From Polaribacter sp. NJDZ03 (GTDB lineage Bacteria; Bacteroidota; Bacteroidia; Flavobacteriales; Flavobacteriaceae): a DNA stretch of 64,000 bases. Position 1 is the stretch's first letter; every line of letters begins with the position of its first letter. Position numbers and translations under genes: made by a program. Where the stretch lies: the NCBI RefSeq assembly GCF_019263805.1, contig NZ_CP079195.1:1529001-1593000 (forward strand), read 5' to 3'. The notes under the pieces are model-generated. The model was not told the DNA's origin. It saw only the letters and a program-made list of their open reading frames with translations, and did not search any database. Positions 36,750 through 45,087 of this stretch are shown here, piece by piece.

Positions 36750-38438
36750 CTATTCACTAACCAAACTCATAAAACCATCTCCAACATCCTCAGTTCTTAA
36801 ACTCGGAACAATTTTATAGTGCTTTTTTATAAAAGAAATTTGTTTGACATTCACTGCTGGTAAAGGCACAATACCAACCGTCCAGAAATAACTTTCTTTT
36901 GTGGGAGAATTGTAGTGAAACCCGTTTTCTATATGCTGCTCAAAGTCGGCACTCATGCTAGAATTTACATTTGGTTGTAAAATATTTTCAAGTTTTAAAA
37001 GGCTTGTTTTAGTATTCGTTTTTTTAATAGTGGTATAATTACTTAGCTTTAATTCTGTTAAAAAAGGAACCAAACTTAATAACAAACTCACAGCCATAAA
37101 AAATACAATTGTTTTTTCTTTTCTAAAAAACCAAACACAGATTTGCATGGCAAAGAATAACATATAAAAAAAGAAAAATCTGTATTGAGGAGAGAAAATC
37201 CAAGCCAATACAAAATTTAAAACACCTATTACATACAATATAAACACGGACTTTTCTTTACTTTTAAAATACCATAAAAAAGGGAAAGAGATTAAAAGCG
37301 ACATAAATATCATATTTATAATTCCGTTAAACTTAAACGAAGTTATCCAAGCAATAAATAATTGATAGGTAGAAAGATTTGCTAACTCTTGATAATCGAA
37401 AGCAGCATTATACGTACCTACTTTAAACAATTGAATGAGTGCTGTAGGTACTTTCCAGTCTACATTTAGAACATCTAAAATTTGCAAAGGATATAACAAG
37501 TAACCTGTAAGAATTACATTTTTCATTAAAAACAATCCCAATACAAAAAGTGAGAATACGATGGGGTTTACCAAACTACTTTTCAGTACTTTATAATGTT
37601 TTATAAATAAAATCAATGGTAATAAAACCAATATACAAGTAGTAATTTTAATAACACATAAAAAAATTGTGAGCAATAGAATAAGTATAAAATTAGAGTA
37701 TTCAATCTTCTTAAAATGCTTTAAAAAAAGATAAAATAACAACTGACTTATTAAAAAAACCGGTAAATCTGGAGATGGTGCGTTGATGAAAAAAATAATA
37801 AAAGGCAAACTAACCAACACACTTCCTATATATAATTGATGTATTTTTTTTGTTGTCTTAAATTGATGCAACTGCTGAAAGCTGTAAAAAGAAAAAATGA
37901 TTAAAAAGAAACCATTCAAATCGTTAAAATTCGTTTCTAAAAACGGAAAAGTAAACGCTGCTTGTAAAATATGCCAACTAGAAGTTTGCGCAAAAAAGAT
38001 GTGTAAATTACCTAATCCTTTTACAAAACCATATTCATTTAACCACTTAATGGTTTGCAGGTAATAACTCTCATTATCAAAAATAGAAGGTGTAACCGAA
38101 GACATTGCCAAAGCAATGATAAAAATAAAAAGAAGTCCAAATTTATAGGTTTTACTAAATGACAACCAACTCTTTTTAAACTGCGTTAACTGGATCTTAA
38201 TATAATTTCTGAAAAAATAAAGACAAAAAAGAGTGATGCTGCTCATTACCCCATAATAAACAAGGTCTAAGGCAAAGAAAAAAGCATATAACCAACTGAA
38301 TAATGTAATTGAAAATAGTCCTAAAATATGGTGGATGGTAAAATTTTGGGATTCAATTTTAAATAGTTTTTTTAATAAAAAACCAAAGCTTAAGCAGGAT
38401 ATAAAAATATAAATCCAATTAATTAAAATTAAAAGCAT
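36750..38438 (-). CDS. Multipass membrane protein, GT-C-like
   Basis: 562 residues with about 12-14 hydrophobic segments and a C-terminal soluble tail of about 90 residues. Motifs resemble the GT-C glycosyltransferase/LIC_10190-type family: SSVTPSIFDNESYYLQTIKWLNEYGFVKGLGNLH early on, where the DxE and acidic residues at the end of a helix are characteristic. It likely adds a sugar from a lipid carrier to an exported glycan or protein. No neighbouring glycan genes, so its pathway is unknown. Followed by a repeat-rich gap of about 950 bp. Confidence 0.75.
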   Translation of the reverse strand: MLLILINWIYIFISCLSFGFLLKKLFKIESQNFTIHHILGLFSITLFSWLYAFFFALDLVYYGVMSSITLFCLYFFRNYIKIQLTQFKKSWLSFSKTYKFGLLFIFIIALAMSSVTPSIFDNESYYLQTIKWLNEYGFVKGLGNLHIFFAQTSSWHILQAAFTFPFLETNFNDLNGFFLIIFSFYSFQQLHQFKTTKKIHQLYIGSVLVSLPFIIFFINAPSPDLPVFLISQLLFYLFLKHFKKIEYSNFILILLLTIFLCVIKITTCILVLLPLILFIKHYKVLKSSLVNPIVFSLFVLGLFLMKNVILTGYLLYPLQILDVLNVDWKVPTALIQLFKVGTYNAAFDYQELANLSTYQLFIAWITSFKFNGIINMIFMSLLISFPFLWYFKSKEKSVFILYVIGVLNFVLAWIFSPQYRFFFFYMLFFAMQICVWFFRKEKTIVFFMAVSLLLSLVPFLTELKLSNYTTIKKTNTKTSLLKLENILQPNVNSSMSADFEQHIENGFHYNSPTKESYFWTVGIVPLPAVNVKQISFIKKHYKIVPSLRTEDVGDGFMSLVSE

Positions 38439-38590
38439 GTGTTGTTTTAAAATTGATTTTAGAGATTACAAGTTACGAATAAAATAATTTTCTACTTCGT
38501 TAAATATTGAATTGTTCTCGACTGTGCTCGAACAGGCAACTCTTATAAAAATTGACCACATAGGTATATAGAAAACATAGATTTTATGTT

Positions 38591-39340
38591 ATAATATATC
38601 TAAACCCAATATAAACTCACATTGTCTTCCTAAGCTAATCGCAGAATATTTTATGCTCAAAAAAGTCTTCGACAAGCTCTGACTGACATGTCGTTATAAA
38701 ATTGACACATAGATTTTGTAATAATATACCTGAAACCAATTTAAATTCACAATGTCCTCCTGAGCTTGTCGAAGAATTTTTAACACACATAAAATCAAAC
38801 ACATAGACACATAGTAAACATAGGTTTTGTTTTATAAAATTGAAACCAATTAAACGTATTGACTCATTTATAAACATCTGCTAACAAGAGAGCACCTATC
38901 ATGTATACATGATAAAGTACGAGCGAGACGCTCGCACCAGCATTGCATTGCTTTTAAATTGATAACTCTTGAAAACAAAATCTTGCTAGTAATATATCTG
39001 AATCCAATTTAAACGCAAAATGTCTTCCTGAGCCTGTCGAAGGATTTTTACCACGCGCAAAATTGAAACCAATTTAAATACACAGACTCATATATAAATA
39101 TCTGCTAACGCGAGCGTCCCGCTCGTGACATCAACAATACTTCTCTGTTACCAATCCATACTATTTTTTTTTTGCAAATTGAATTAAGAAAGTACGAGCG
39201 AGACGCTCGCACTAGCATTGCATTGCTTTTAAACTGATAACTCTTGAAAACAAAATATAACTAATAATATATCTGAATCCAATTTAAAGGCAAAATGTCC
39301 TCCTGAGCTTGTCGAAGGATTTTTAACACGTACAAAGTCT
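38591..39340. repeat. Composite repeat region (TTCGACAAGC type and GAGCGAGACGCTC hairpins)
   Basis: A gap without genes. Four related sub-units begin near 38591, 38723, 38991 and 39268 (TAATATATCTGAATCCAATT, then AATGTCCTCCTGAGCTTGTC). A 135-bp direct repeat is offset by 275 bp (38916 and 39191). Short stems of GCGAGCG/CGCTCG type occur three times, at 38919, 39109 (inverted) and 39194. Two small open frames here are artefacts of the repeats. 38439-38590 shows nothing. Confidence 0.8.
38897..38914. other. Perfect 18-bp palindrome
   Basis: TATCATGTATACATGATA equals its own reverse complement. It lies at the start of the first complete REP-like unit. It could be a protein-binding or recombination site, or chance. 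Confidence 0.4.
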
Positions 39341-39391
39341 TTGACAGAATCAGACAGAAAACGCACTAACTGAATTGTAACTACTACAAAC

Positions 39392-40507
39392 CTAAAACAA
39401 AATACAAACCGGAGTTGGTGCAGCAATCTCACTTACAAAAGTTAATGTACCCGTAGCAATATCTCTTTTAAAAGAAACAATATTATCCGTATCTTGATTT
39501 GCAACTAATAAAAATTGTTCATCTGGAGATAAAGAAAAATTACGAGGATTTTTTCCTAAAACAGATTCGTAACCAATTGTGGTTAAGGTTCCATCTTCAG
39601 CATTTACCGCATAAATAACAATCGATTCGTGTCCGCGATTGGAAGCATATAAAAACTTTCCATCTTTAGAAATATGAATATCTGCTGCTTTGCTATAATC
39701 TGTGAAGTCTTTTGGCAAGGTAGAAATTGTAAAATCTACAAAATACGCTTCCTCTTTTTCTTTTACCAAAGAAACCGTATTGTCTAATTCATTTAAAACA
39801 TAAATCCACTTATTATTTGGATGAAACGTTACATGTCTTGGTCCTGCTCCTTCTGCCATTTTTAAAGACTTTTGTTTTGTATAAACAAGTTTATCTTCAT
39901 TGATGTTAGAAAACAATAATTCATTGGTTCCTAAATCTACAGAAATAACTTCTTTTTTTGTTGGATGAAACCACGCAGAATGTGCGTGTGGATGTTTTTG
40001 TCTGTCTGTTGTTCCTTTACCAACATGTTGCTGCACATTTAATAATTTCGATAACTTCCCAGAAGCAGATGCTTTTAGTAAACCAACACTTCCGCCGCCA
40101 TAATTTGCGGTTATCAAATAATTATCATCATTTATAGCAACAAAACAAGGACCTGCTCCACCAGACTCTTCGTTACTTATCAATTGTAAAGAATCTTTTT
40201 CAATTTTAAAAGATTTTACAAAACCTGTTCCGTTTACATTGGTTTCTCCAACTGCAAAAAGTATTTTACCATCTTTCGATTTTGCTAAAAAAGTAGGATT
40301 TACGGTTTCTGCAACCAAGCCTACTTTTCGTAACTCTCCTTTTTCAGAAAGTTCGTATTTATAAATTCCTTTAGAATCTTTATTGGTGTACGTACCAACA
40401 TAAAAGGAATTAGTCTTAACATCTGTGTTTGTTGTTGCTGTTTTAACTTTTTCAGATTTACATCCGAAGAAAAATATGGATAACAAAACGATTGGTAGTA
40501 CTTTCAT
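39392..40507 (-). CDS. Lactonase family beta-propeller lipoprotein (Pgl-like)
   Basis: 371 residues with lipobox FFGC (Cys at about 16), so a lipoprotein. The seven-bladed beta-propeller pattern of 6-phosphogluconolactonase/carboxymuconate cyclase-like proteins is clear: FYVGTYTNKDSKGIYKYELS, PHAHSAWFHPTKKEVISVDLG, GPRHVTFHPNNKWIYVLNELDN and PRNFSLSPDEQFLLVANQDTDNI. Cytosolic relatives hydrolyse 6-phosphogluconolactone; this exported one probably acts on another lactone or binds a cofactor. It follows the M14 peptidase gene by 3 bp. Confidence 0.88.
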   Translation of the reverse strand: MKVLPIVLLSIFFFGCKSEKVKTATTNTDVKTNSFYVGTYTNKDSKGIYKYELSEKGELRKVGLVAETVNPTFLAKSKDGKILFAVGETNVNGTGFVKSFKIEKDSLQLISNEESGGAGPCFVAINDDNYLITANYGGGSVGLLKASASGKLSKLLNVQQHVGKGTTDRQKHPHAHSAWFHPTKKEVISVDLGTNELLFSNINEDKLVYTKQKSLKMAEGAGPRHVTFHPNNKWIYVLNELDNTVSLVKEKEEAYFVDFTISTLPKDFTDYSKAADIHISKDGKFLYASNRGHESIVIYAVNAEDGTLTTIGYESVLGKNPRNFSLSPDEQFLLVANQDTDNIVSFKRDIATGTLTFVSEIAAPTPVCILF

Positions 40508-40510
40508 AAT

Positions 40511-42268
40511 TTAAAATATTTTAAAAATTGGCAAACGTAAATGTGCTGGTTCGTAATGAGGTGATTTTTTGTAGATAAAATCTAGTTGCGCTTTTGGATT
40601 ATTTGCAAACTCAGTATCTGTATTCAGTTTTTCTAAAAATTCTTTTTCTATTGAAGGGTTTTCAGCTAAAAAAGAAGCTGCAATATCTTCAAAAACATAG
40701 GCAGAATATCCTTCTTTTTGTTGTAAAATAGTATCGAAAAAATTCCAATTAAAAAAAGAATCTGTTGCTGCAGCTTCCAACGTTTCTAACAAATACCGAA
40801 CTCCGTTTTGATTTGTAGGAATGTAAATATCTCCTTTTCTAAATTGAAATTTTTGAATTGATGCATTTATCGTGGTATTATAATGTAAATAATGACCTTC
40901 GTAGGCTGTTTTTCGAGTTTCAAATTCAGCAATATGATTTACTTCCACTGCAATAATTGTATCATTTTTTAAACGAGTAAATTCAATTTTATTGTTTTTT
41001 AAGCGCTCTAAAACTTTATGCCAACCTTGTTCTAAAATATACCCTTTCGGAATTTTTACAGACTGCGTCGCTACAAAATTATTGTAATATTTTACGGGTT
41101 TTGTGTACGGCTTTGTAGTATCATAAAACAAACGTTTTCCTGTAGTTACTTTACTATCGATATACTCGGCCTCGTAGCCTTTAAATTGTAATTCTGTAAG
41201 TTTTTCTTTATCAACCTTAAATCTAATAGGATAGGTTTTCTTAGACAACACCTCATCAACAGCATTGGCTCTTAATTCTTTAATTTTATCAGAATGATCT
41301 TCTGTAAAATCTAACGCAGAAAACAACAATTCATACGTTTGCTCCACTCTTATTTTATAAGGTTTTAACATGTGAGTTTCTACCATTAATCCTAAAGTAT
41401 TAAACAAAGTTGTGTATCCTGTAGAGTATCTTGGAGAATCGAAAAACTGAGAAAACCCTGCTTCTGGCGTGGTGCCCCAAACATTTACATAAGGTGTAAT
41501 TGAAATTCCTTTTTGTTGCAATGATTTTTCTAAACCCGGACGCATCTGTGTCTCTAAAAAGTTACCTAACTTACCTCCTAGTTTATTGTGTTGTGTAAAT
41601 AAATGTGTAATTGCATATTGATAATCGGCACCATTACTTACATGATTATCTATAAAAACATCTGGATTTATAGTATGAAAAATTTCTGCAAAAGCTGCTG
41701 AATTTCTAGAGTCTTGTTTTATAAAATCTCTATTTAAATCATAATTCCTTGCATTTCCTCTAAATCCGTATTCTTTTGGACCATTTTGATTGGCTCTTGT
41801 ATGCGAATTTCTATTTAAAGAACCACCAACATTGTACACCGGAATTACACAAATAACAGTATTTTTATACTTTTCTATTAAAGAATCACTTTGTACAATA
41901 TCTCTAAGCAACAACATAGATGCATCAATTCCGTCTGATTCTCCTGGGTGAATACCGTTGTTGATAAGAATTCTATTTTTGGTTGATTTTTTTATTTCAT
42001 CTACATTAAAGACACCTTCTCTATTGTAAACAACGAGGTGCAAAGGTTCTCCCGAATCTGTTTGTCCGAATGAAAATAAAGCAACCGAAGTATGTGCTTC
42101 TGCAAGATCTTTATAATATGAAATGATCTCTTTGTATTCTGGCGTTTCGGTTCCATCAGACTTTTCGAAAAGTGTTGTAAAATCTTTTTTTTCTTTGGAT
42201 AAATTATCACAAGAAAACATCAAAAATAAAACAATAACTAAAAAGACTCCCTTAAAAAATTTATCCAT
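40511..42268 (-). CDS. M14 family zinc carboxypeptidase, secreted lipoprotein
   Basis: 585 residues; the N-terminus ending FSC (Cys at about 20) suggests a lipoprotein. Zinc ligands are in GIHPGESDGIDAS (HxxE) and a later His in DNHVSNGADYQYAITH; the RxNQNGPKEYGFRGNARNYDLNRDF region matches M14 substrate-binding residues. Probably cleaves C-terminal residues from peptides in the periplasm or at the surface. It begins 2 bp after coaD and precedes the lactonase gene by 3 bp, forming a short operon. Confidence 0.86.
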   Translation of the reverse strand: MDKFFKGVFLVIVLFLMFSCDNLSKEKKDFTTLFEKSDGTETPEYKEIISYYKDLAEAHTSVALFSFGQTDSGEPLHLVVYNREGVFNVDEIKKSTKNRILINNGIHPGESDGIDASMLLLRDIVQSDSLIEKYKNTVICVIPVYNVGGSLNRNSHTRANQNGPKEYGFRGNARNYDLNRDFIKQDSRNSAAFAEIFHTINPDVFIDNHVSNGADYQYAITHLFTQHNKLGGKLGNFLETQMRPGLEKSLQQKGISITPYVNVWGTTPEAGFSQFFDSPRYSTGYTTLFNTLGLMVETHMLKPYKIRVEQTYELLFSALDFTEDHSDKIKELRANAVDEVLSKKTYPIRFKVDKEKLTELQFKGYEAEYIDSKVTTGKRLFYDTTKPYTKPVKYYNNFVATQSVKIPKGYILEQGWHKVLERLKNNKIEFTRLKNDTIIAVEVNHIAEFETRKTAYEGHYLHYNTTINASIQKFQFRKGDIYIPTNQNGVRYLLETLEAAATDSFFNWNFFDTILQQKEGYSAYVFEDIAASFLAENPSIEKEFLEKLNTDTEFANNPKAQLDFIYKKSPHYEPAHLRLPIFKIF

Positions 42269-42270
42269 AT

Positions 42271-42726
42271 TTATTTAACTCTTACCGGTTCTGGAACCAA
42301 TTTTGTATAGTCTCCGTTGTTTCTAATTACATCTCTTACAATAGATGATGAAATATAAGAAGTACTTGCTGCTGTTAGTAAAAAAACGGTTTCAATGGGT
42401 GCTAAATCACGGTTTGTATGTGCAATTGCCTTCTCAAATTCAAAATCGGCAGGGTTTCTTAATCCTCTAAAAATAAAATCTACGTTATTTTTTTGACAAA
42501 AATGAACCGTCAAACCTTCGTAGGTTACTACTTTTATTTTCGGATTATCTTTAAAACAATCTTCAATAAATTTTTTACGCTCTTCTAAACTGAACATATA
42601 TTTTTTATCAGCATTTATACCAATGGCAATAATTAGTTCATCAAACAATTTTACACCTCTCTCTATGATATCAAAATGACCTAATGTTATTGGATCAAAG
42701 GATCCGGGGAAAATTGCTCTTTTCAT
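42271..42726 (-). CDS. coaD: Phosphopantetheine adenylyltransferase (CoaD)
   Basis: 151 residues, the usual length. N-terminal AIFPGSFDPITLGHFDII contains the nucleotidyltransferase T/HxGH motif; FRGLRNPADFEFEKAIAH and the C-terminal STSYISSSIVRDV are family markers. It makes dephospho-CoA from 4'-phosphopantetheine and ATP. Its start is 40 bp from the stop of the four-helix-bundle gene. Confidence 0.96.
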   Translation of the reverse strand: MKRAIFPGSFDPITLGHFDIIERGVKLFDELIIAIGINADKKYMFSLEERKKFIEDCFKDNPKIKVVTYEGLTVHFCQKNNVDFIFRGLRNPADFEFEKAIAHTNRDLAPIETVFLLTAASTSYISSSIVRDVIRNNGDYTKLVPEPVRVK

Positions 42727-42760
42727 TTTTTATTTAAAAATTTGATGTTATTAGATTTTT

Positions 42761-42783
42761 TTGAATCATGATGTTTTTGAACC
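42761..42783. repeat. Left inverted repeat flanking the four-helix-bundle gene
   Basis: TTGAATCATGATGTTTTTGA and three further bases match the reverse complement of 43222-43244 in 21 of 23 positions. The gene's stop codon lies inside it. A related direct copy is at 43158-43172. Confidence 0.65.
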
Positions 42784-43143
42784 ACGAACGAAGACTCTTG
42801 AAATAAAATTTGATATTTTTTGTTGTAATTTCTGAATTCTTTTTTCTAAATCGAGAAAAACTTCATGAGACATGAAGTTTAAATTATTACAAATTATAAT
42901 TTGAGTTTCCCATTCAAAAGCAGAACCTAAACTATGTTCTAAAAAAGAAACAAAATGTTTATTAGTCCTTTTACTTGTTCCTTCGGATATATTAGAAGGA
43001 ATAGAAACAGCACATCTGTTTAATTGACTCACCAAACCAAATTTTTCGAAATCAGGTAAAGTTGACGTAAATTTATAGTTTAAGGTAACTAACTCTATTG
43101 CTTCTTGCCAAATTTGTAACTTTTTAAAATTATGTCTTTTCAT
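42766..43143 (-). CDS. Four-helix-bundle protein (23S rRNA IVS-type/S23 family)
   Basis: 125 residues with the family layout: KKLQIWQEAIELVTLNYKFT at the N-terminus, the central QLNRCAVSIPSNISEGTSKR, and LEHSLGSAFEWETQIIICN. These small helical bundles occur as intervening sequences in 23S rRNA genes and as orphan genes; their function is unclear. It sits between coaD and ddl, enclosed in a 23-bp inverted-repeat pair and carrying a third partial repeat just upstream. A related decayed gene is at 20639-20996. No transposase is encoded nearby. Confidence 0.87.
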   Translation of the reverse strand: MKRHNFKKLQIWQEAIELVTLNYKFTSTLPDFEKFGLVSQLNRCAVSIPSNISEGTSKRTNKHFVSFLEHSLGSAFEWETQIIICNNLNFMSHEVFLDLEKRIQKLQQKISNFISRVFVRGSKTS

Positions 43144-43221
43144 AGCTTTGTATTTTTTGATGTTTTCGAACCAAGAATTATTCTGGTTTCTACAATATAC
43201 ATAAATTAGTTTTTACGTCTT

Positions 43222-43244
43222 GTTTCAAAAACATCCTGATTCAA
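43222..43244. repeat. Right inverted repeat flanking the four-helix-bundle gene
   Basis: GTTTCAAAAACATCCTGATT and three further bases. Inverted partner of 42761-42783 (21 of 23 bases). No target-site duplication is seen outside either end. Confidence 0.65.
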
Positions 43245-43269
43245 CGACACAACTGTGATAATCTTGCTT

Positions 43270-44244
43270 CTATAAAAAAGCCGATTCTATTGCGTTATCA
43301 AATAACTCTTCTAAAGAAATACCTGCTACTTTTGCTTGTTGCGGTAAAATACTATTTTCGGTTAAACCGGGCACTGTATTCATTTCTAAGAAATGCGGTT
43401 CTCCGTTCACTAAAATATATTCTGAACGTGAAAAACCAGACATATTTAAAATTTTATATACCTTTATAGCTATTTCTTCTACTTTAATTTTTTCTTCATC
43501 AGAAATTCTAGCAGGAGTAATCTCTTGAGATTTCCCTTCGTATTTAGCTTCATAATCAAAGAAATCATTTTCTGTAACAATTTCTGTAATTGGTAATACT
43601 TTTGTTTCTCCTTTATACTGAATAACCCCAACCGAAACTTCTGGTCCGTCTAAAAAAGATTCAATTAAAATTTCTGAATCTTCCTTGTAGGCTTTTTCTA
43701 GAGCAGGCAACATTTCTGCTTTTGTATGTGCTTTAGAAATTCCATAGCTAGAACCCGCATTATTTGGTTTTACAAAACAAGGCAACCCAACTTTGCTAAT
43801 TATAGCGTCTAAATCTACAACATCTCCTTTATTTAAATAAACAGAAAGTGCCGTTTTAACGCCATATTCTTTAACAACACTTAACGTGTCTCGTTTATTA
43901 AAAGTTAATGCCATTTGATAAAAAGGAGCAGAAGTGTGTTTTAAATTAATCAATTTTAAATACGCTAACAAGGTTCCGTTTTCTCCTGGCGCACCATGAA
44001 TTGCGTTAAAAACACAATCGAAAATAACAGGCGTACCATTAAGATTAAAAGAAAAATTACTTTTATTTATTAAATATTCTTTATTATCAGCATCTAATGC
44101 AACCCATTTATCTTTTAAAATATGGACTCTATACGGATTGTATTTCTCTTTATTTAAGTGGTTGTACACTACATTTCCGCTGGTTAGGGAAATATTAACT
44201 TCGGATGAATAACCACCCATTACAATAGCAATATTCTGTTTCAT
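43270..44244 (-). CDS. ddl: D-alanine--D-alanine ligase
   Basis: 324 residues, ATP-grasp fold. N-terminal AIVMGGYSSEVNISL (Ddl motif), the ATP loop PCFVKPNNAGSSYGISK, and the metal/substrate site FLEMNTVPGLTENSILP. It makes D-Ala-D-Ala for peptidoglycan precursors. It is divergent from the PASTA-domain gene across a 92-bp gap with a promoter box on each strand. Confidence 0.95.
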   Translation of the reverse strand: MKQNIAIVMGGYSSEVNISLTSGNVVYNHLNKEKYNPYRVHILKDKWVALDADNKEYLINKSNFSFNLNGTPVIFDCVFNAIHGAPGENGTLLAYLKLINLKHTSAPFYQMALTFNKRDTLSVVKEYGVKTALSVYLNKGDVVDLDAIISKVGLPCFVKPNNAGSSYGISKAHTKAEMLPALEKAYKEDSEILIESFLDGPEVSVGVIQYKGETKVLPITEIVTENDFFDYEAKYEGKSQEITPARISDEEKIKVEEIAIKVYKILNMSGFSRSEYILVNGEPHFLEMNTVPGLTENSILPQQAKVAGISLEELFDNAIESAFL

Positions 44245-44263
44245 GGATTCTAAAATAATAAAA

Positions 44264-44271
44264 CAAATTTA
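44264..44271 (-). promoter_or_regulatory. Putative -7 box of ddl (TAAATTTG)
   Basis: On the minus strand TAAATTTG fits TAnnTTTG, 19 bp before the ddl start; a TTG lies about 21 bp further upstream, roughly at the -33 distance. Confidence 0.5.
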
Positions 44272-44308
44272 TCAAAATAAATATAGAAATAGCAACGTTT
44301 AGTTTTTA

Positions 44309-44316
44309 TATCTTTG
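44309..44316 (+). promoter_or_regulatory. Putative -7 box of the PASTA gene (TATCTTTG)
   Basis: TATCTTTG fits TAnnTTTG, 20 bp before the ATG at 44337. It also covers the GTG at 44316, which argues against a start there. Confidence 0.5.
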
Positions 44317-44336
44317 TGCGTTCTAAAAATCAAAAA

Positions 44337-44894
44337 ATGAGTATTTTTCAATTTATTAAAAGTAAATCCTTTTTTATACAAGTTGCTATTGCAATTGTAG
44401 GTTTATTGGTATTTATTTTTGCCTTAAAATATTGGTTAGGCTATTCTACCAATCATCATCAAAAAATTCAAGTTCCTAACTTACATAAAATGTCTTTAGA
44501 AAATGTAAAACTAAAGTTAGAAGAATTAAATCTAGATTTTATTGTTATAGATAGCGCGAGTTACAATCCAGATTATCCAAAAAAATCTGTCATTGAGCAA
44601 TCTCCAGAAACAGGAGATTTTGTAAAAGAAAAACGTAAAATTTACTTAACATTAAACCCATCTAAATATAGAGATGTTACTGTTCCTGATTTAAACGGAA
44701 GAACTAAGAGACAAGCTACTTCTCATTTACGCTCAATTGGTTTTAATATTGGTACAAACCCAATTTCTGTTAGAGATATTGGTAAAGATGTTGTACGTGG
44801 ATTGCGCTACAAAGGAGAAATTCTAAATCACGGAGATAAATTACCCTTAAACTCTATTGTAGATTTAGTTTTAGGTGACGGAAACGGGAACTAG
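44337..44894 (+). CDS. PASTA-domain membrane protein
   Basis: 185 residues starting at the ATG of 44337 (MSIFQFIKSK). A cytosolic N-terminus leads to one membrane helix (about 15-32), then two PASTA domains (VPNLHKMSLENVKLKLEEL and VTVPDLNGRTKRQATSHL) that usually bind peptidoglycan or muropeptides. No kinase domain, so not a full PknB. Divergent from ddl, it fits the cell-wall setting. Its TAG stop codon overlaps the first base of the 7-bp repeat array that follows. Confidence 0.88.
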   Translation: MSIFQFIKSKSFFIQVAIAIVGLLVFIFALKYWLGYSTNHHQKIQVPNLHKMSLENVKLKLEELNLDFIVIDSASYNPDYPKKSVIEQSPETGDFVKEKRKIYLTLNPSKYRDVTVPDLNGRTKRQATSHLRSIGFNIGTNPISVRDIGKDVVRGLRYKGEILNHGDKLPLNSIVDLVLGDGNGN

Positions 44895-45019
44895 TATTCA
44901 GTATTCAGTATTCAGTATTCAGTATTCAGTATTCAGTATTCAGTATTCAGTATTCAGTATTCAGTATTCAGTATTCAGTATTCAGTATTCAGTATTCAGT
45001 ATTCAGTATTCAGTATTCA
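44894..45019. repeat. Exact 18-copy heptanucleotide tandem array (GTATTCA)
   Basis: 126 bp of GTATTCA repeated exactly 18 times, starting at the last base of the PASTA stop codon. Because 7 is not a multiple of 3, all three plus-strand frames read through the same seven codons (no stops), while the other strand has a TGA in every 21 bp. It lies 69 bp before rluD. Arrays like this mutate by slippage. Confidence 0.95.
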
Positions 45020-45087
45020 AAAATAAAAAATTAAACTGTTAAAGGTTGATATTCGATGAATATTTACTTCGACTTAAAAAATAAATT

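Noticed and set aside
38635..39432. Small open frames (38635-38877, 39229-39432)
   Set aside because: Both share the same repeat-derived peptide (SSTSSGGH) and lie in the REP-like gap.
42766..43143. Evidence for a 23S rRNA gene here
   Set aside because: The four-helix-bundle protein is known from rRNA intervening sequences, but no rRNA flanks are present.
44894..45019. CRISPR-like array
   Set aside because: The repeat unit is 7 bp with no spacers; it is a simple tandem array.
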